A stretch of DNA of 64,000 nt, taken from NCBI GenBank assembly GCA_032622095.1, contig CP136065.1:217104151-217168150 (forward strand), written 5' to 3'. Both the position numbers and the translations under genes were made by a program. Source of the stretch: Siphonodentalium dalli (Eukaryota > Mollusca > Scaphopoda > Gadilida > Siphonodentaliidae). Each line of letters opens with the position of its first letter. The first letter of the stretch is position 1. This document shows positions 1 to 11,867 of this stretch, piece after piece. The notes below the pieces were generated by a model. The model made no database searches. It saw nothing but the letters and a program-made list of their open reading frames with translations, and was not told the origin of the DNA.

Positions 1-335
1 TAATAACTCTGTCAAAAAATAATTGTTCCGTCATTTATATACATGATGCACATCTTCAATATATGGGCAACAATATTCTGAAGTTTCAAATCTCTAGGAT
101 GAAAACTGTAGGAGGAGTTGATTACACCATGAAGGTACCCTCATACTGAAAATTATAATACATGTTGAAATTTTCTAAGTCGAAAAGGGTTAATAACTCT
201 GTCAAAAAATAATTGTTCCGTCATCTATATACATGTTGCACATCTTCAATATATGGGCAACAATATTCTGAAGTTTCAATCTCTGGGATGAATTATGTAG
301 GAGGAGATGATTACACCATGAAGGTACTCAAAAGT
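1..335 (+). repeat. Two tandem copies of a 190-bp repeat
   Basis: The unit starting TAATAACTCTGTC at position 1 restarts at 191 and runs to about 335, where it meets a GGAC-rich tract. The copies differ by scattered substitutions and small indels. The window edge cuts the array, so more units may lie upstream. The open frame at 213-410 is only read-through of this repeat and the following tract, and I see no protein signature in it. Confidence 0.85.
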
Positions 336-405
336 GTGACGAACGGACGGACGAACGAACGGACGGACGGAGCCCGTTTCTATAGTCCCCCAAAAATACA
401 GAGTA
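336..405 (+). repeat. GGAC/GAAC simple repeat with conserved tail
   Basis: A short run of GGACGGACGAAC-type tetramers is followed by a GCCCGTTTCTATAGTCCCCC tail. A tetramer run joined to a 'TATAGTCCCCC' tail is a terminal motif I associate with molluscan repeats, but this is recollection, not a search result. Confidence 0.6.
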
Positions 406-410
406 GATAG

Positions 411-954
411 TACATAAGGCACCAAATGTGATGGGATAATAACTACGTGGGCGCCCCAACGCATCAATTGACTCGGCGCGTGAACCATTGATCTAGTTAA
501 CAAGCTAAGTTAAGTGAAAGACTCGATTATATGTCACATCATTTACGAATTGTTTCTTAAATAAACGATTTTCCCTTGACTTTAAATGCTTTTTCGATTT
601 ATTGCAACAATTCCCGAAATTCTTCGGCGAGTAAGTGGCAATAATAATGTCAAGGACGTCTATGTCAAAATTAAATGTAATTTAACGTGGTGCTGATGTG
701 ACAATGTTTTCACCCCTCACAGAAATCTCAGCTCATCAAGATGGAGATTCAAATGACTTGATGCCACTGGACTGCATTCACAGGAAACTTAACAGGGAAA
801 TAATGCATAAGTCTGAAATAAGTGACATGTTTTACGCAGATTTATTTCTTCTTAAAATTAAATTAAATTGAATTTGAGTCGAATCCTTTCGAAAATCATA
901 AAAAAACACTGAAAGCTGATATTGTTAACTTGTTATCTAGTGCACTAATTCGTT
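411..954. other. Unique-looking AT-rich DNA, nothing recognised
   Basis: No repeat shared with the rest of the window, no long frame and no RNA gene signature seen. Confidence 0.5.
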
Positions 955-1653
955 TATAAGTTTATTTTTCCCCGGTATCGAAATAGGTCGATAAATACTT
1001 CAACTAATTTTCTACGAGCATTATATGTCACAGAAAGACGCATTGGGAGAGATCCGTGTTATATAGTCTTTTCCTGATATGGTAGAAATAAAGAGCATTT
1101 GTTTCATTTATGTGCGAAAAATTTAATACATCTGGAAAATGGTTGTGACCATAGCAAGTAGCACGTATTTTTCTGAGCACATGCGTACTCGTGGAGCCAT
1201 TCCAATTATAAATCCTTAGAAAAAATGTTTCACTAAACATTCAGGATAGAGCTAATTGTTACACATCATTAGAAATGTGACCTATACTGTCTAACTAGGT
1301 AGGTTGTCAATACTGAAATGATATTGAAAGGTCACACATTATCTGATCTTCATATGCCTTGATAAATAATCTCCATGGTGACATGGTCACAACCATATTA
1401 CAGATGTTTTATATTTTTGTCACAGAAGTAAAATAAACGCTCTTTATTTCCACCATATCAGGAATAGAATAACACGGAACGCTCTTTTCTAGCCCAAGCA
1501 GTGTGCAAATGGCTGTTTTGTTTTGGTATCCAAACATCTTGCTCAAAGTTGTATTTTGTATGAATTCAATGCGTCATTCTGTGTAATATCATGCTCGTAG
1601 AAAGGTAGTTCAAGTATTTATCGACCTATTTCGATACCGCGAAAACTTCAATA
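955..1653. mobile_element. Inverted-repeat element M1
   Basis: The left arm (about 961-1215) and the right arm (about 1380-1650) are inverted copies. CCCCGGTATCGAAATAGGTC on the left reappears as its reverse complement near 1625-1640, and 'AAAGACGCATTG' near 1035 is mirrored by 'CAATGCGTC' near 1568. Both arms carry a 'cctgatatggta..ataaagagc' motif. A related, shorter copy lies at 11868-12211. No coding capacity; it looks like a foldback or MITE-type element. I could not fix a target duplication. Confidence 0.65.
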
Positions 1654-2295
1654 GCGAATATTATTTAATAGCTGTAGGTGTATTTTAGAGCGTAAACCAT
1701 CAAGCGGCTTTAAGGCAGAAATAAGTCAAGGGGTGAGTAAAATTTCCCCCAAGAAAGTAGGCGTTTCCTGAAACTTCAGCAATTTTTATTAACAATCTCG
1801 AATGTAAGTTATCACTGACCCCGTTGACCAACGCGGACTTCATTGAAGATAATTGAATTCTAAGAGCACTTCGTGGCCACAAAAGATGAGAAAAAATATG
1901 ATAGTCACCTCAAGCAGCATTCCCAAACGACATATCAGTAATACTAGCCGAGATGCGATCTATCAAATAACGATGTTGGCAATTAGTCGATCATATATCT
2001 CTACTGGGGAATAGAATTATTATCGTGATCAAGTTATCTCCGCGAAATTAGACCGATCAGTGGTGTTGACGAGAAGAAATTTGTGCTGATGCGATCACAG
2101 GAATGCAGCAGTACTGTAGGCTGCAAGACGCTCACATGGTTTATATCTCCTGGGCTACTTCCGGGGCCAAACATGGTCCACGTCATGGGAATATGAAGCT
2201 ATAGAGCTCAGATGTGGTCTTTTGCTAAAATACATAACGTTATAAACCAAGAGTGATCTGAACCCCCAAAACACCAAGAAACGTTCTTCAGAGAA
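1654..2295. other. No recognised feature
   Basis: Non-repetitive within this window. Short frames only (for example 1700-1882 on the minus strand), without recognisable motifs. Confidence 0.45.
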
Positions 2296-2531
2296 ATTAG
2301 AGCCCTTATTGTGTCCTTGACTGGAGCTTCCTGAAATTTAGCGAAAACCCTGTGCCAATGCATTCTCGCCTATATAAAAGCATACATTGGCCTAACAACA
2401 GTTACATTGACCTTGTAAGCCAGTGCATTCTCTTGTATATGCGAGGCTTCCTATGGGATCATGTGTAAGATAATGCATGTCACATAATCTTTAATGCAGC
2501 ACCAGCGCAGCTCCCGCCACGAAAGGGTTAA
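2296..2531 (-). mobile_element. Decayed P2-family element (hairpin-module MITE)
   Basis: Reads as the reverse of the elements at 57623 and 58492. 'CTTCCTGAAATTTAGCGAAAACCC' and the following 'tgtgccaatgcattc' match their right ends, and 'GCAGCTCCCGCC.CGAAAGGGTTAA' matches their left end. The TTAA at 2528-2531 is intact; the opposite end near 2296 has decayed to a TTAGAGCCC-like string. The two internal hairpins are heavily eroded, so this is probably an old insertion. A further scrap of the same family (CAGCGCAG..GCCAGTGCATTC) lies at about 2575-2625. Confidence 0.6.
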
Positions 2532-2686
2532 AGCCACATGGCGGTGTGCTCCAAAATACACATAAGAATATCAATGCTGCACCAGCGCAGATCCTGCCAT
2601 TAACCTTGTAAGCCAGTGCATTCTATATGGGAGCCTGGGATAGATAGGAAAATGCACTCACACATGATATTTAATTTGAAAAGGAA

Positions 2687-2960
2687 GATAGTACCGGAAA
2701 ATTGCTGCCGGAATTATGATCTGTAAAATCACGGAACATTGTAAGCATATTGGTACAATGTTCCGTGTGTTTCTGGAACAATATTCCGTGAGATTCTGAA
2801 ACTATGTTCCTTTAAAATGTTCCGATTTGAAACAGAACATAGTGCCGGAAAATTGCTGCCGGAACTATGACCCATAAGTACGGAACAAAGTTCCGTGATT
2901 TTATAGATCATAGTTCCGGCAGCAATTTTCCGGCACTATGTTCTGTTTCAAATCGGAAAT
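2687..2960. repeat. Cluster of inverted TTCCG/CGGAA repeats
   Basis: About 53 bp at 2820-2873 (containing CATAGTGCCGGAAAATTGC) is mirrored at 2907-2959, and a third related segment lies at 2687-2745. Smaller palindromes such as ACGGAACAAAGTTCCGT occupy the centre. The strand could fold into a long hairpin. No coding potential; the nature of the element is unknown. Confidence 0.75.
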
Positions 2961-3193
2961 TTTGTAACAGTGTAGTTGGTGTGACTGTGCTCGAGTGCGG
3001 TTTTGTGTTGGTATGGCGCGAATGTATATGTGTGCGGTGATGATTGACTGCTTTAGTATACATGTATATGCGATGGGGTGCTATTGTCTATATTTCTGTA
3101 TCTTTGTTCTCCAACATTGTTGGGTTATGGTATGTTCATGTTTTGCTTATAGTTCCTTAATTTGTATCAATGTATTCTTGTAATGATCATCTA

Positions 3194-3568
3194 TTAAAGA
3201 CATATTATGGACTTGTTCGGGTGCGTGAAACTGATAAATTAGTGCTCAGGCGCTATGCCAACTGCTGGAATGTAGCATTCTACTAACATCGCCCAAAATC
3301 TAAAAGAAATCCACCCAAACAACTCCATAGAAAAAACCGTCTGAACTACGCTCAAATAAATATTTACATCTCGATTCGGGACGCAACAATCAGCGATAAT
3401 CTAGCGCAAATGATTTCGCTATCGAAACTCATTGCATTTAATAAATATATAAGACTGGTCGTGTGTGTTGTAAATTTGGATTAATATTCATAAAAATAAC
3501 TACCTATAGCAAGGTTTATTCTCCATTTCTATTTGATCACCCAACCGGAGTGTTTCACATCACTTTAA
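3194..3568 (-). mobile_element. H-family dispersed repeat, copy 1
   Basis: Reverse-oriented copy of a repeat also found at 5864, 6349, 14260 and 23638. It runs TTAA to TTAA (3194-3197 and 3565-3568). Internal landmarks are CACTCCGG near one end, 'aaatgcaatgactctcgatgg' in the middle and 'ggacttgtt..' near the other end. Only a short terminal inverted repeat (TTAAAG) is shared by the ends. Non-coding; probably a non-autonomous DNA element. Confidence 0.7.
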
Positions 3569-3572
3569 GGAG

Positions 3573-4696
3573 GAATTAAAGTTATATATGTATTGATCGA
3601 CATAAAATAAATTATTATCCATTCCTTAACTAACACCATTCCGATTGGGCAAAAGCCGCCACGTGATAGTCCTGGAAAAAGTCATATTGGACTCCCGAAA
3701 GTCATATTGGACTCCCGACTGTACAATATAACTTTTTTTTGGGACTCCGTGACGTCACGAATTTTAGCAGACGTTTCACTTCCGCATTGAGTTTTTTTTT
3801 CTTACTTCTGTGTTTACTTTTCCAAATCATGCTTTCTGATGATCAATATACAGGCTTTTATAGAGAATTATGACGTTTCACCACAACTTGGACTCGTACA
3901 AGAAAAACACATACTGTACACAACATAGTACAAGAAAACTAAGATGCATGCATCAGGTCAGCCATGAACTATTTAGCATAGAATAATTCAGTTCGGTTGC
4001 AGTTTCACAACGTTACAACTGACATACGATTACACAAGACGAACCTTGAATGTGGAACTATGTAAGAGTGAATATTAATGTTCTAATTCCCATGTTTCAC
4101 CTTTAGTGGTAATGGGGTCGTAGTTTATTAACACGCAAGTAGTGTAATTAAGTACGGGTAATTAGAAGTAACAAATCGTTTAGTTTCTATCGTATCGGCT
4201 AAAAGGGGTGAGCAGATTGCTGATGATGAATGCTCTCGTTAGCTGCCAATATAATGTGCATATTTGCCCCGTTACGTTTATACACTGTAGCATTGGCGGG
4301 CCAGAGTGTGTTGACATGTTAAGTGTTTGGTTCATTAATAACAGATCAGCAGGGATTTGTCGTGATAACGTATGCGTGGAAATATGCTACCTAAACGGTT
4401 AAATTAACGGTTGATCTATTACACCACCGTGTATACTCGGTTTAAATAGGTATATTATATAGGGACGTGTGCTCAATTTTGGTGCGGACCGATGATAAAA
4501 AAAAAATCAGAGGTAAATGTCGGCGGGCGGGAGGGCCATTTTTTCAATAATTTTTAAAGAAATTGAACAGTTGCAGCAGCAGCAAAAAAAGGGTGTACAA
4601 TTGGCAAATGATGAGGGGCGGCGTGACGTGTAACTAGGATTGAAATTAGATATGCAATTTGGAGATTATTGAATGAGGGATGTTATATTAATTATA
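3573..4696. other. Mostly unrecognised; one 19-bp tandem pair
   Basis: A 19-bp string with AGTCATATTGGACTCCCG is repeated directly near 3680-3718. Otherwise AT-rich sequence without a convincing gene. The 64-codon frame at 4208-4402 has no recognisable domain. Confidence 0.45.
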
Positions 4697-5194
4697 TTAA
4701 AGGGACGAGGGGGCTTAGTTGTCGAAAATATTCATATTTGTTCCAAACACCGTAAACAGAAAAATATTAAAACGCATACATTTTGGTTCAAATATACGAT
4801 CACTATCGCGTAAACATCATGTTCACATAAAGACCTACTAAATTTTACCTAAACAAGAGTCTGATTGTGTTATAGAAGGCAGCACAATGCTACTGGCTAA
4901 TCACACACAAATGGTATAAACGCTCTTTATTATTTCCAAATAAGGAATTGAGCAACAAAGAACGCTCTTTATGTTTACCATCATAATATAAAGAAACACC
5001 AAGAAAGTAACTTTTTATGCTTTGTTTACATAACAATCGTCAAATTTACGACAATAACATACTGTTTATGAGATATTTCTCATTTGTATATTAACAAAGT
5101 ATGTCTATATTTGAATATTATTTTCGTTTGTAGCGGTTTTTGGCAGGTGGAAATATGTTCACAGGATACCCACCAAGGCCTTCCGTACCTTTAA
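4697..5194 (+). mobile_element. N-family element, copy 1
   Basis: About 498 bp shared with 40675-41201. Both begin TTAAAGG (4697-4700) and end CTTTAA (5191-5194). Shared landmarks are 'attcatatttgtt', 'TATAAACGCTCTTTATTATTTCC', 'CTTTATGTTTACCAT' and 'tttgtttacataac'. Non-coding and diverged, so probably an old non-autonomous TTAA-flanked element. Confidence 0.65.
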
Positions 5195-5480
5195 GGTATA
5201 CTGCAACTTTTTTTCTTGTCAATAGCAGAATACATAATGCTATTAAGAAGTGACACAAAACACAGAACATTTTTTTTAATTATAAGTATTGAGCAGTGAG
5301 AAATATTTGAGTCGAGGAAACCAGTAACGAAAGGCGATATTAACATGATTTCTGTCAGCGAATAATTGTTTACGTTCCAATGAATATTAAAATGTACTGA
5401 AAACAAACTGCTAATGGGTGCCAGACTTTCATAAACACAAATTATGTATTAATGGTGTAACGACATATTTCGTTCTTAAT

Positions 5481-5765
5481 TGTCTAAAAAAAAAAATAGG
5501 GGATGGGGATGTTTGGATCTCTAGTTTAACGACATTTTTCGGTCTTTGTAGTTTAACGACATTTTTCGGTCTTTAATAGTTTAATGACATTTTTCAGTCT
5601 TTATAATATCTCAAGATATAGGGGGTATTTGGATCTCTAGTTTAACGACATTTTTCGGTCTTTATAGTTTAACGACATTCTCGGTCTTTAATATTTCAAG
5701 ATATAGGGGCCCTTAGTGGGTATTTGGATCTCTAGTTTAACGACATTTTTCGGTCTTTGATAGCA
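5481..5765 (+). repeat. Tandem repeat of TAGTTTAACGACATTTTTCGGTC units
   Basis: At least six copies of a motif of about 29 bp (TTTAACGACATTTTTCGG + TCTTT). Part of the array is embedded in a larger period of roughly 105 bp that also contains 'ggtatttggatctctag'. A higher-order tandem array, not coding. Confidence 0.85.
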
Positions 5766-5863
5766 AAATGGAAGAAGTACATCTTTGGAAAGATGTGGTG
5801 GCCCTAAAAGGGAAAGTTGTTTGGTGATCTTGAAATGCAGTTTTTCTGAACAGTCTTCCTTGA

Positions 5864-6262
5864 TTAAAGTGATGTGAAACACTCCGGCAGACAACGGGCA
5901 GAGTGATCAAATAGAAATTAAGAATAATCTTTCTCAAAGTAGTTATTTGTTACGAATATTAATCTAAATGGATGATACACAACGTCATTCTTATATATTA
6001 GTTAAATGCAATGACTCTCGATGGCGAAATCATTTTTGTTTAATTATAGCCGATAGTTGCGCCCCGAATCGAGATGTAAATATTTACAATTTGGAGTAGT
6101 TCAGACGATGTTCTCTATGAAGTGGTGTGGTAGATTTTTTTGGAAATTTTCAGTGATGTTAGTAGAATGATAACATTCCCCAGGTTGGCAAAGTGCCTGA
6201 GCACTAACTTATCAATTTCTCGCACCCGAAAAAGTCCATAACAAGTCCATACTATGTCTTTA
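5864..6262 (+). mobile_element. H-family dispersed repeat, copy 2
   Basis: TTAA-to-TTAA copy (5864-5867, 6259-6262) with the CACTCCGG, CTCTCGATGGCGAAATC and GTCCATA..ATGTCTTTAA landmarks. It sits wholly inside the first 485-bp unit. Confidence 0.7.
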
Positions 6263-6348
6263 AGCATATATATAAATCTCCGAAAACCAAAATTCTAAAG
6301 CATTAAACGATTTCTTGAAATGCAGTTTTTCTGAACAGTCTTCCTTGA

Positions 6349-6748
6349 TTAAAGTGATGTGAAACACTCCGGCAGACACCGGGCAGAGTGATCAAATAGA
6401 AATTAAGAATAATCTTTCTCAAAGTAGTTATTCGTTACGAATATTAATCCAAATGGATGATACACAACGTCATTCTTATATATTAGTTAAATGCAATGAC
6501 TCTCGATGGCGAAATCATTTTTGTTTAATTATAGCCGATAGTTGCGCCCCGAATCGAGATGTAAATATTTACAATTTGGAGTAGTTCAGACGATGTTCTC
6601 TATGAAGTGGTGTGGTAGATTTTTTTGGAAATTTTCAGTGATGTTAGTAGAATGATAACATTCCCCAGGTTGGCAAAGTGCCTGAGCACTAACTTATCAA
6701 TTTCTCGCACCCGAAAAAGTCCATAACAAGTCCATAATATGTCTTTAA
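6349..6748 (+). mobile_element. H-family dispersed repeat, copy 3
   Basis: Duplicate of the copy at 5864, made by the 485-bp tandem duplication rather than by a separate insertion: the flanks are duplicated too. Confidence 0.7.
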
Positions 6749-6798
6749 GCATATATATAAATCTCCGAAAACAAAAATTCTAAAGCATTAAACGATTT

Positions 6799-8841
6799 GC
6801 TATATTTCCAGGGCATATATTTCATCTGATTTTGCGAGAATCCATATATACTTTTTCACGAGAATCCAGGGTAATTTGCAAGAATATTTACGAGAATCTA
6901 GATTTGGATTCTCGCCGAAATATAAGCCCTGATTTCACTCTGAAGTGTGCCTAAATGGCATAAATTGTACCGTGGTTCCCATGTTCGCCAAAGTGGCATA
7001 AATTTATTTCAGGATAATACTAATTTTAGGCATTCATTTATATCACTGATATCAGGACAATAAATAGCCATTTCCATTGCATGGAACAAAGAGCGTTATT
7101 GTTTATCGGTGTTGTTTTTGGAAGTGGTGGTAGTTAAATTTTTATACATTTTGACCCCCAATAAGTATTTCCGAACAAATGAATTATTAACAAGCGTGAC
7201 ATGACATCATTGACGAAGATAATTAACACCGATCTACAAGCAATTAAAGTCTTAAAATGAGCTAAAATTTAACATTTTGTTAAAAAAATTTACATTTTTA
7301 TCTCTCGCGACATAATTGTCACCAATAAAAACAAATTTGATTCATCGTGGAAGTTAGTCGGTGACTATAAATAATGTCACCATTCAACTGAATGTTGTTG
7401 AGCATATTTCAACCAATTTTGGAAGTTTAAATGAATATTTTCTTCACACGCAAAGTAAAATTGACAAATTTCAGGATTTTAGCCTGCTTCGTTGGGACCA
7501 AAATTTGTTGTGCACACTCAAGAAACGTCTACCGACACTCACTAGACCAAATTATGCCATGACCATGCTATAAACTAGCTTGAAATTGGCAAAACAATGA
7601 ATTTGTTTTGGTTGAAAAAATTTACATGGCAATCTCCGGTCCATAGGCATAGAGAACGATTATTTTTCGATAAAAACGAAAATAATGCGAAATGAAAGTC
7701 GGCACTCGTCAGAATGGTGCAGAATAACATACGAGTCTTGTTATATGCGAAAATTTGACCTCATTCGATAAATTAGTCTCGTAATTAAGGAATCAATGGC
7801 GCTCGGACATGTGGAATTCCGTCGCACTGTTAGTGTTACTGTAGTGTACATGGCAGACACAATTTTGAAATGTAAACACGCATCAAACACGCATCAAATT
7901 TACCTTTTGTGAGAATAACAAAAGCGCAACCTTGATCAAAGTAGTACAATACACAACAACACATAGAATAAAACTGATATAAACACGGTATAAGTGAGAA
8001 TAAGACGCGTATTCAGACGTGGAATTTGACAACATTTCTTCGCTTCGACGCTATAAATATATCTGATCCAGATAACCGAGATGCAGCTATCTGATTTGAA
8101 ACAAATACCAAGCAATAATCTTAACGTTTCATAATCGAACCTCGGACCTGATAATTATCGAAATATGTAGGCGAAATAATTTTTAATTAGTTAATCACAT
8201 GATAGAGACATCAACACACTCTTAAAGACGCAATACAGCGCCATTTAATGTCATTATTTAACTGGGTCGGTGTTTGTTGTTATCATTATTGCTTCGTTTT
8301 TAGTAAGACCATTGTATCTGTTTTGCGCACGTCACTTTCCATATTTGGAATTTCCATATATGGGATTTGTGTTAACCTCAATACCGATCAAGTTATCTTA
8401 GCATAAACATAAAATATAATGTAATTTATGCAACTACGACCCTGGTAACCCTGATAACTAATAAAATATACCGGCCAATTCATTTTAAGATCGTTATTTC
8501 ACTTTGCTTTAGGCATAAATACACTCTTAAACGCACATAAACGACCCATTGGCGTTAAATTAAATATACTCGGTATTTATTAATATTAGTTTTTTATTGC
8601 TCAGTATAGAGTTAGACCCTTGACACCTGTCAATATATTTGGGCTGAATTCATATGATGCGGTATTATTCCTCGAAATAAACAACAAACCCGTCGTTACT
8701 TCGAAATGTCGTTTGGGCTAACATTTACACAAATCCTCCGTGTGTTCCCCTCAATTGACACACAGGTTCTCAGTCGACACACAGGTTATCCCAGAAACAG
8801 GTGTGAAATAAACAGCCAAGGTTTGGCTGAAATAATAACTT
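6799..8841. other. About 2 kb without recognised features
   Basis: AT-rich and apparently single-copy within the window. A few local echoes (gagaatcc motifs near 6838-6905; CACACAGGTT repeated near 8761-8790). The 70-codon frame at 7361-7573 has no recognisable motif. Confidence 0.45.
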
Positions 8842-9842
8842 TATATGACACCTTTCGAATAATGAACTACTGCAGATAATAATTACGAATAGGGTACTAC
8901 GTCACTAAAATTAGTGGTCTTTCTATTCGTTGTCGCTTTTCTCTAACCGTAGTTACAATTACGGTTTAAGATTTTCAACATAACTCACAAATACATCATA
9001 TATTAATAAGTTCGCGAACGAGTTCCTCAATTGGGCGATGACTCTGAGATTATGTCCTTAAATTGTGATCAAATCACTCGTCGTCGTGAAACTAAGCTGT
9101 ATGGCCTGATAACAAAAATATTTTACAAACTTATCTAGGAAAACAGAATCATTAGTTTAAACATATTTTGTTAGCAAAAATAGCTAAGTGGATTGGGGCG
9201 CAAGTTATTGCTAACTTATTGACGCCCCTTTCCAACAAACAATTGACAATTAACAAGAAGAGTTAGACTTCCTGCCTGTAATACATATAATACAAAGGAA
9301 TACAAACACCACTTGTATGATTACAATTTGATGATAAAGTGGGGATACACGTTAAGATGTCAAAGTGTATTATTTGCGTTTTAGAATAGGGGGGTGATTG
9401 TGGGCATTCGATCGATGATGTGATATTTTGTTTCCCAATTTATATATTACTATTTCTATTCGTTAGGTTTGGTATACTATTCAACGTTAAATCGTTGTGT
9501 TTCTATAATATACTTTTGAGCAACAATGAATAACTTGCAATTTATTTGCTCAGTCTCGTGGTTGGAGCCGAAAAGTATATTTCCAATGGTCAAGTGTAGT
9601 TTGCCCAGTTTAGATATACTGTCTCAAAGTTTTAGTCTTTCATAAATAAAGTAAGGACATTCGAAGAAAAAGTGATAAACAGAATCATTATCCCCTCACT
9701 GCGAGTAGCGAGCACGATTTTATCACAAACGGTCTCGTGGTCGTCAATTCTGCGAAAAGGTTTTTGAACGTCCGAAAAAATACGACTAAAAGTAGATATT
9801 CGTAATTCTTATCTGTAGTAGTTTATTATGTGAAAGGTGTTA
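8842..9842. repeat. Inverted-repeat pair flanking about 900 bp
   Basis: About 48 bp at 8842-8892 (ACACCTTTCGAATAATGAAC then CTACTGCAGATAA) recurs inverted at 9794-9841. The interval contains no protein signature. It may be a foldback element with about 50-bp arms; the boundaries are uncertain and no target duplication was found. Confidence 0.5.
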
Positions 9843-10729
9843 ATTATCCCTCCTTAAAAATTGCGTATATAGAGGTCTCCAACGAGTAATTTTGAGATAT
9901 AGGATTTTATGAAACGACTTTGATGAATTTGATTTACATCGAGTCGTATATGAGTTGTGAATCTAATTTATCAAACAAAATCTTAACAAATCGTATACCC
10001 CAACATAACGAGTTGAAGATCTTGTATATCACATGCAAAAAACTAGAGCTTTATGCCTGTTTAACAAATCAAAATCCTTAAAAGAAGATGCAAAGTGCAT
10101 GCAAAATGCTTAGATTTACAGTGTTCGCTGAGACGCTTCACAACCATATACGACATTATTGCACGCTCTGGCTGGCGACGAAAAATATAGTCCCCACATT
10201 TGCCTCTTTGTTTTTGTTTCTATTTTCGTTAGTGCAACGAAGTTGGACAATATTTTAATTTTAATGGATAAAAAATGATTTTGCATTGTCTGGTGTTGGT
10301 GTCATGCGCTGCTTTTCGAAACATTATTAAGCCGCCTGAATCAATGTAAAGACGCGAGGTAATTTTTGTTTGAGCGATGCCGAGTGATCCCGGGAAGCAC
10401 GCGCCTATTCATAACTAGTTAAAGATAAGGGAACATGTAATGGCTTGTTTAATGATATAATATATTATAGGGGTTTCATGTGATATGTTCATTCATCTCT
10501 TTTAGAATTTAAATGAACCATGCTGTTATTGTATATAATTACCCGGAACGCTGAAAAACAATGCTCGAGGCCAAAATCAGTACGACGTGTGTGCTGTCAA
10601 CAGAAAACATTTTCGACAAGCGTTTTGTCTGAATGTCTGGACTTTGTTGAACGTCCTTGAACTCTAGCTTTCGATTATGGTTTCGTGTTTCTACGTATCT
10701 AAATTGTGTATCTGCCCCTTTGCTGGCTC
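9843..10729. other. No recognised feature
   Basis: Unique-looking AT-rich sequence up to the P1 element. Confidence 0.45.
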
Positions 10730-11124
10730 TTAACCCTTTACCCAACAGAAGGGCCCTGTGCCAATGCATTCTCTTATATATGCGAGTCGACCATAGGTCG
10801 CCTCGCATATATAAGAGAATGCATTGGCTTAACACATTAAAAATTATAAAATTGTTAAAGAATGTAAGAAAAAATGGTAAAAAGTGTTCAAAAAAGATTT
10901 TTTTTAGGCCAATGCATTCTCTTATATATGCGAGGCGACCTATGGTCGACTCGCATATATAAGAGAATGCATTGGCACAGGGCATAACTGTAACTATCAC
11001 AATGTGGTCAAGGAGACGGTTCCAATGATATCCATATTTGTATGGTTCTATTGAGACAGACCGAAGATATTTTAGGCTGTTGAAGCTTTATTTGGCCGGT
11101 TTTGGCCCCTTTGCTGGCTCTTAA
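10730..11124 (+). mobile_element. P1-family piggyBac-like MITE, copy 1, aberrant right end
   Basis: The left end is TTAA (10730-10733) followed by CCCTTTACCCAACAG. Hairpin modules lie at 10760-10828 and 10908-10976, the second being the reverse complement of the first. The interior then continues through 'gagacagaccgaagatatttt' as in other copies. The expected right terminus TGTTGGGTAAAGGGTTAA is absent. In its place is GCCCCTTTGCTGGCTCTTAA (11105-11124), an exact copy of the 20 bp straddling the left end (10714-10733). The frames at 10539-11000 and 10657-10962 are hairpin read-through. Confidence 0.85.
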
Positions 11125-11365
11125 ATATTTGGTTCTATATCTTATTTATGTGATTCGACACTTATCACTTAATACACAAATCCCGCTTAGACGCGATCTA
11201 TTAGACTGAAGACTTATCAGAACGAGGTATTAGAATTACGTAGTCGATAGACTTATCTGTAATGTACCACACGGAGACCTATCAGCTGTGCCAAGTAGAC
11301 GCTTCTGTACAATACTACGAGTTGTTAAAGAATATACCGAGCCTGCACTTTCTGTATGCGTTCAC

Positions 11366-11819
11366 TTAAAGGTACCCAATCCGATTAAACACCCCTAAAT
11401 TACTATTTCTTTGGCTTCGGGGGTAAAAAATATTTGATTCGAGTAGAGGAACCTACCCATCAAAGCTCAGAGTGATCAGATATCGATTTTTGAAGTTTGT
11501 TATTTCAATTGTCTGTGGCCCAGAAACACGCCGTCAAACGAATAGTCTCGGACAAAATTGCGAATGAAGATGGATAACTTTAAAAACAAGTGGTAATACG
11601 GCGAAATTTCGTTAATATTCAAGTGATAATACGGCCATATTTCGTTGAACAAAATGTTGATAAATAACACGTTTTGGGAAATTTGATACCGTAGTTGACA
11701 GTGGTTAGCATTATTTTGTTGCAATTAATCGATTCTGATAATTACAGCGTATTTTGAAGAAATGTTGTTGTTGTATCATGATTATATGGGGACCCTCTGA
11801 TCGGATTGAGTACCGTTAA
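11366..11819 (+). mobile_element. Z-family element, copy 1 (uninterrupted reference copy)
   Basis: Starts TTAAAGGTACCCAATCCGAT and ends with its inverted counterpart (ATCGGATTGAGTACCG + TTAA at 11816-11819). Landmarks are 'ggtttcgggggtaaa', 'tttgattcgag', 'ctcagagtgatcagatatcg', 'gttgacagtggttagcatta' and 'gaagaaatgttgtt'. About 454 bp, non-coding. The left flank GTATGCGTTCAC-TTAA also occurs at about 12293-12309 without an insertion, so a paralogous empty site is present nearby. Confidence 0.75.
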
Positions 11820-11867
11820 AGCCACATGGCGGTTTGTGCTCCAAAATACGAATAATATTATTCGCTT

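Larger units (their letters stand above)
5829..6798 (+). repeat. 485-bp tandem duplication, two near-identical units
   Basis: Unit 1 is 5829-6313 and unit 2 is 6314-6798, both starting CTTGAAATGCAGTTTTTC. They differ at only a handful of positions (for example gacaacggg versus gacaccggg), so the duplication is recent. Each unit contains a full H-family element. Confidence 0.9.

Noticed and set aside
10539-11000. 153-codon frame on the minus strand (and similar frames at 15046-15361, 28508-28789, 36707-36947, 37292-37594, 47678-47890)
   Set aside because: All run through the hairpin modules. The recurring peptide is simply the translation of the palindrome and appears on both strands. Not genes.
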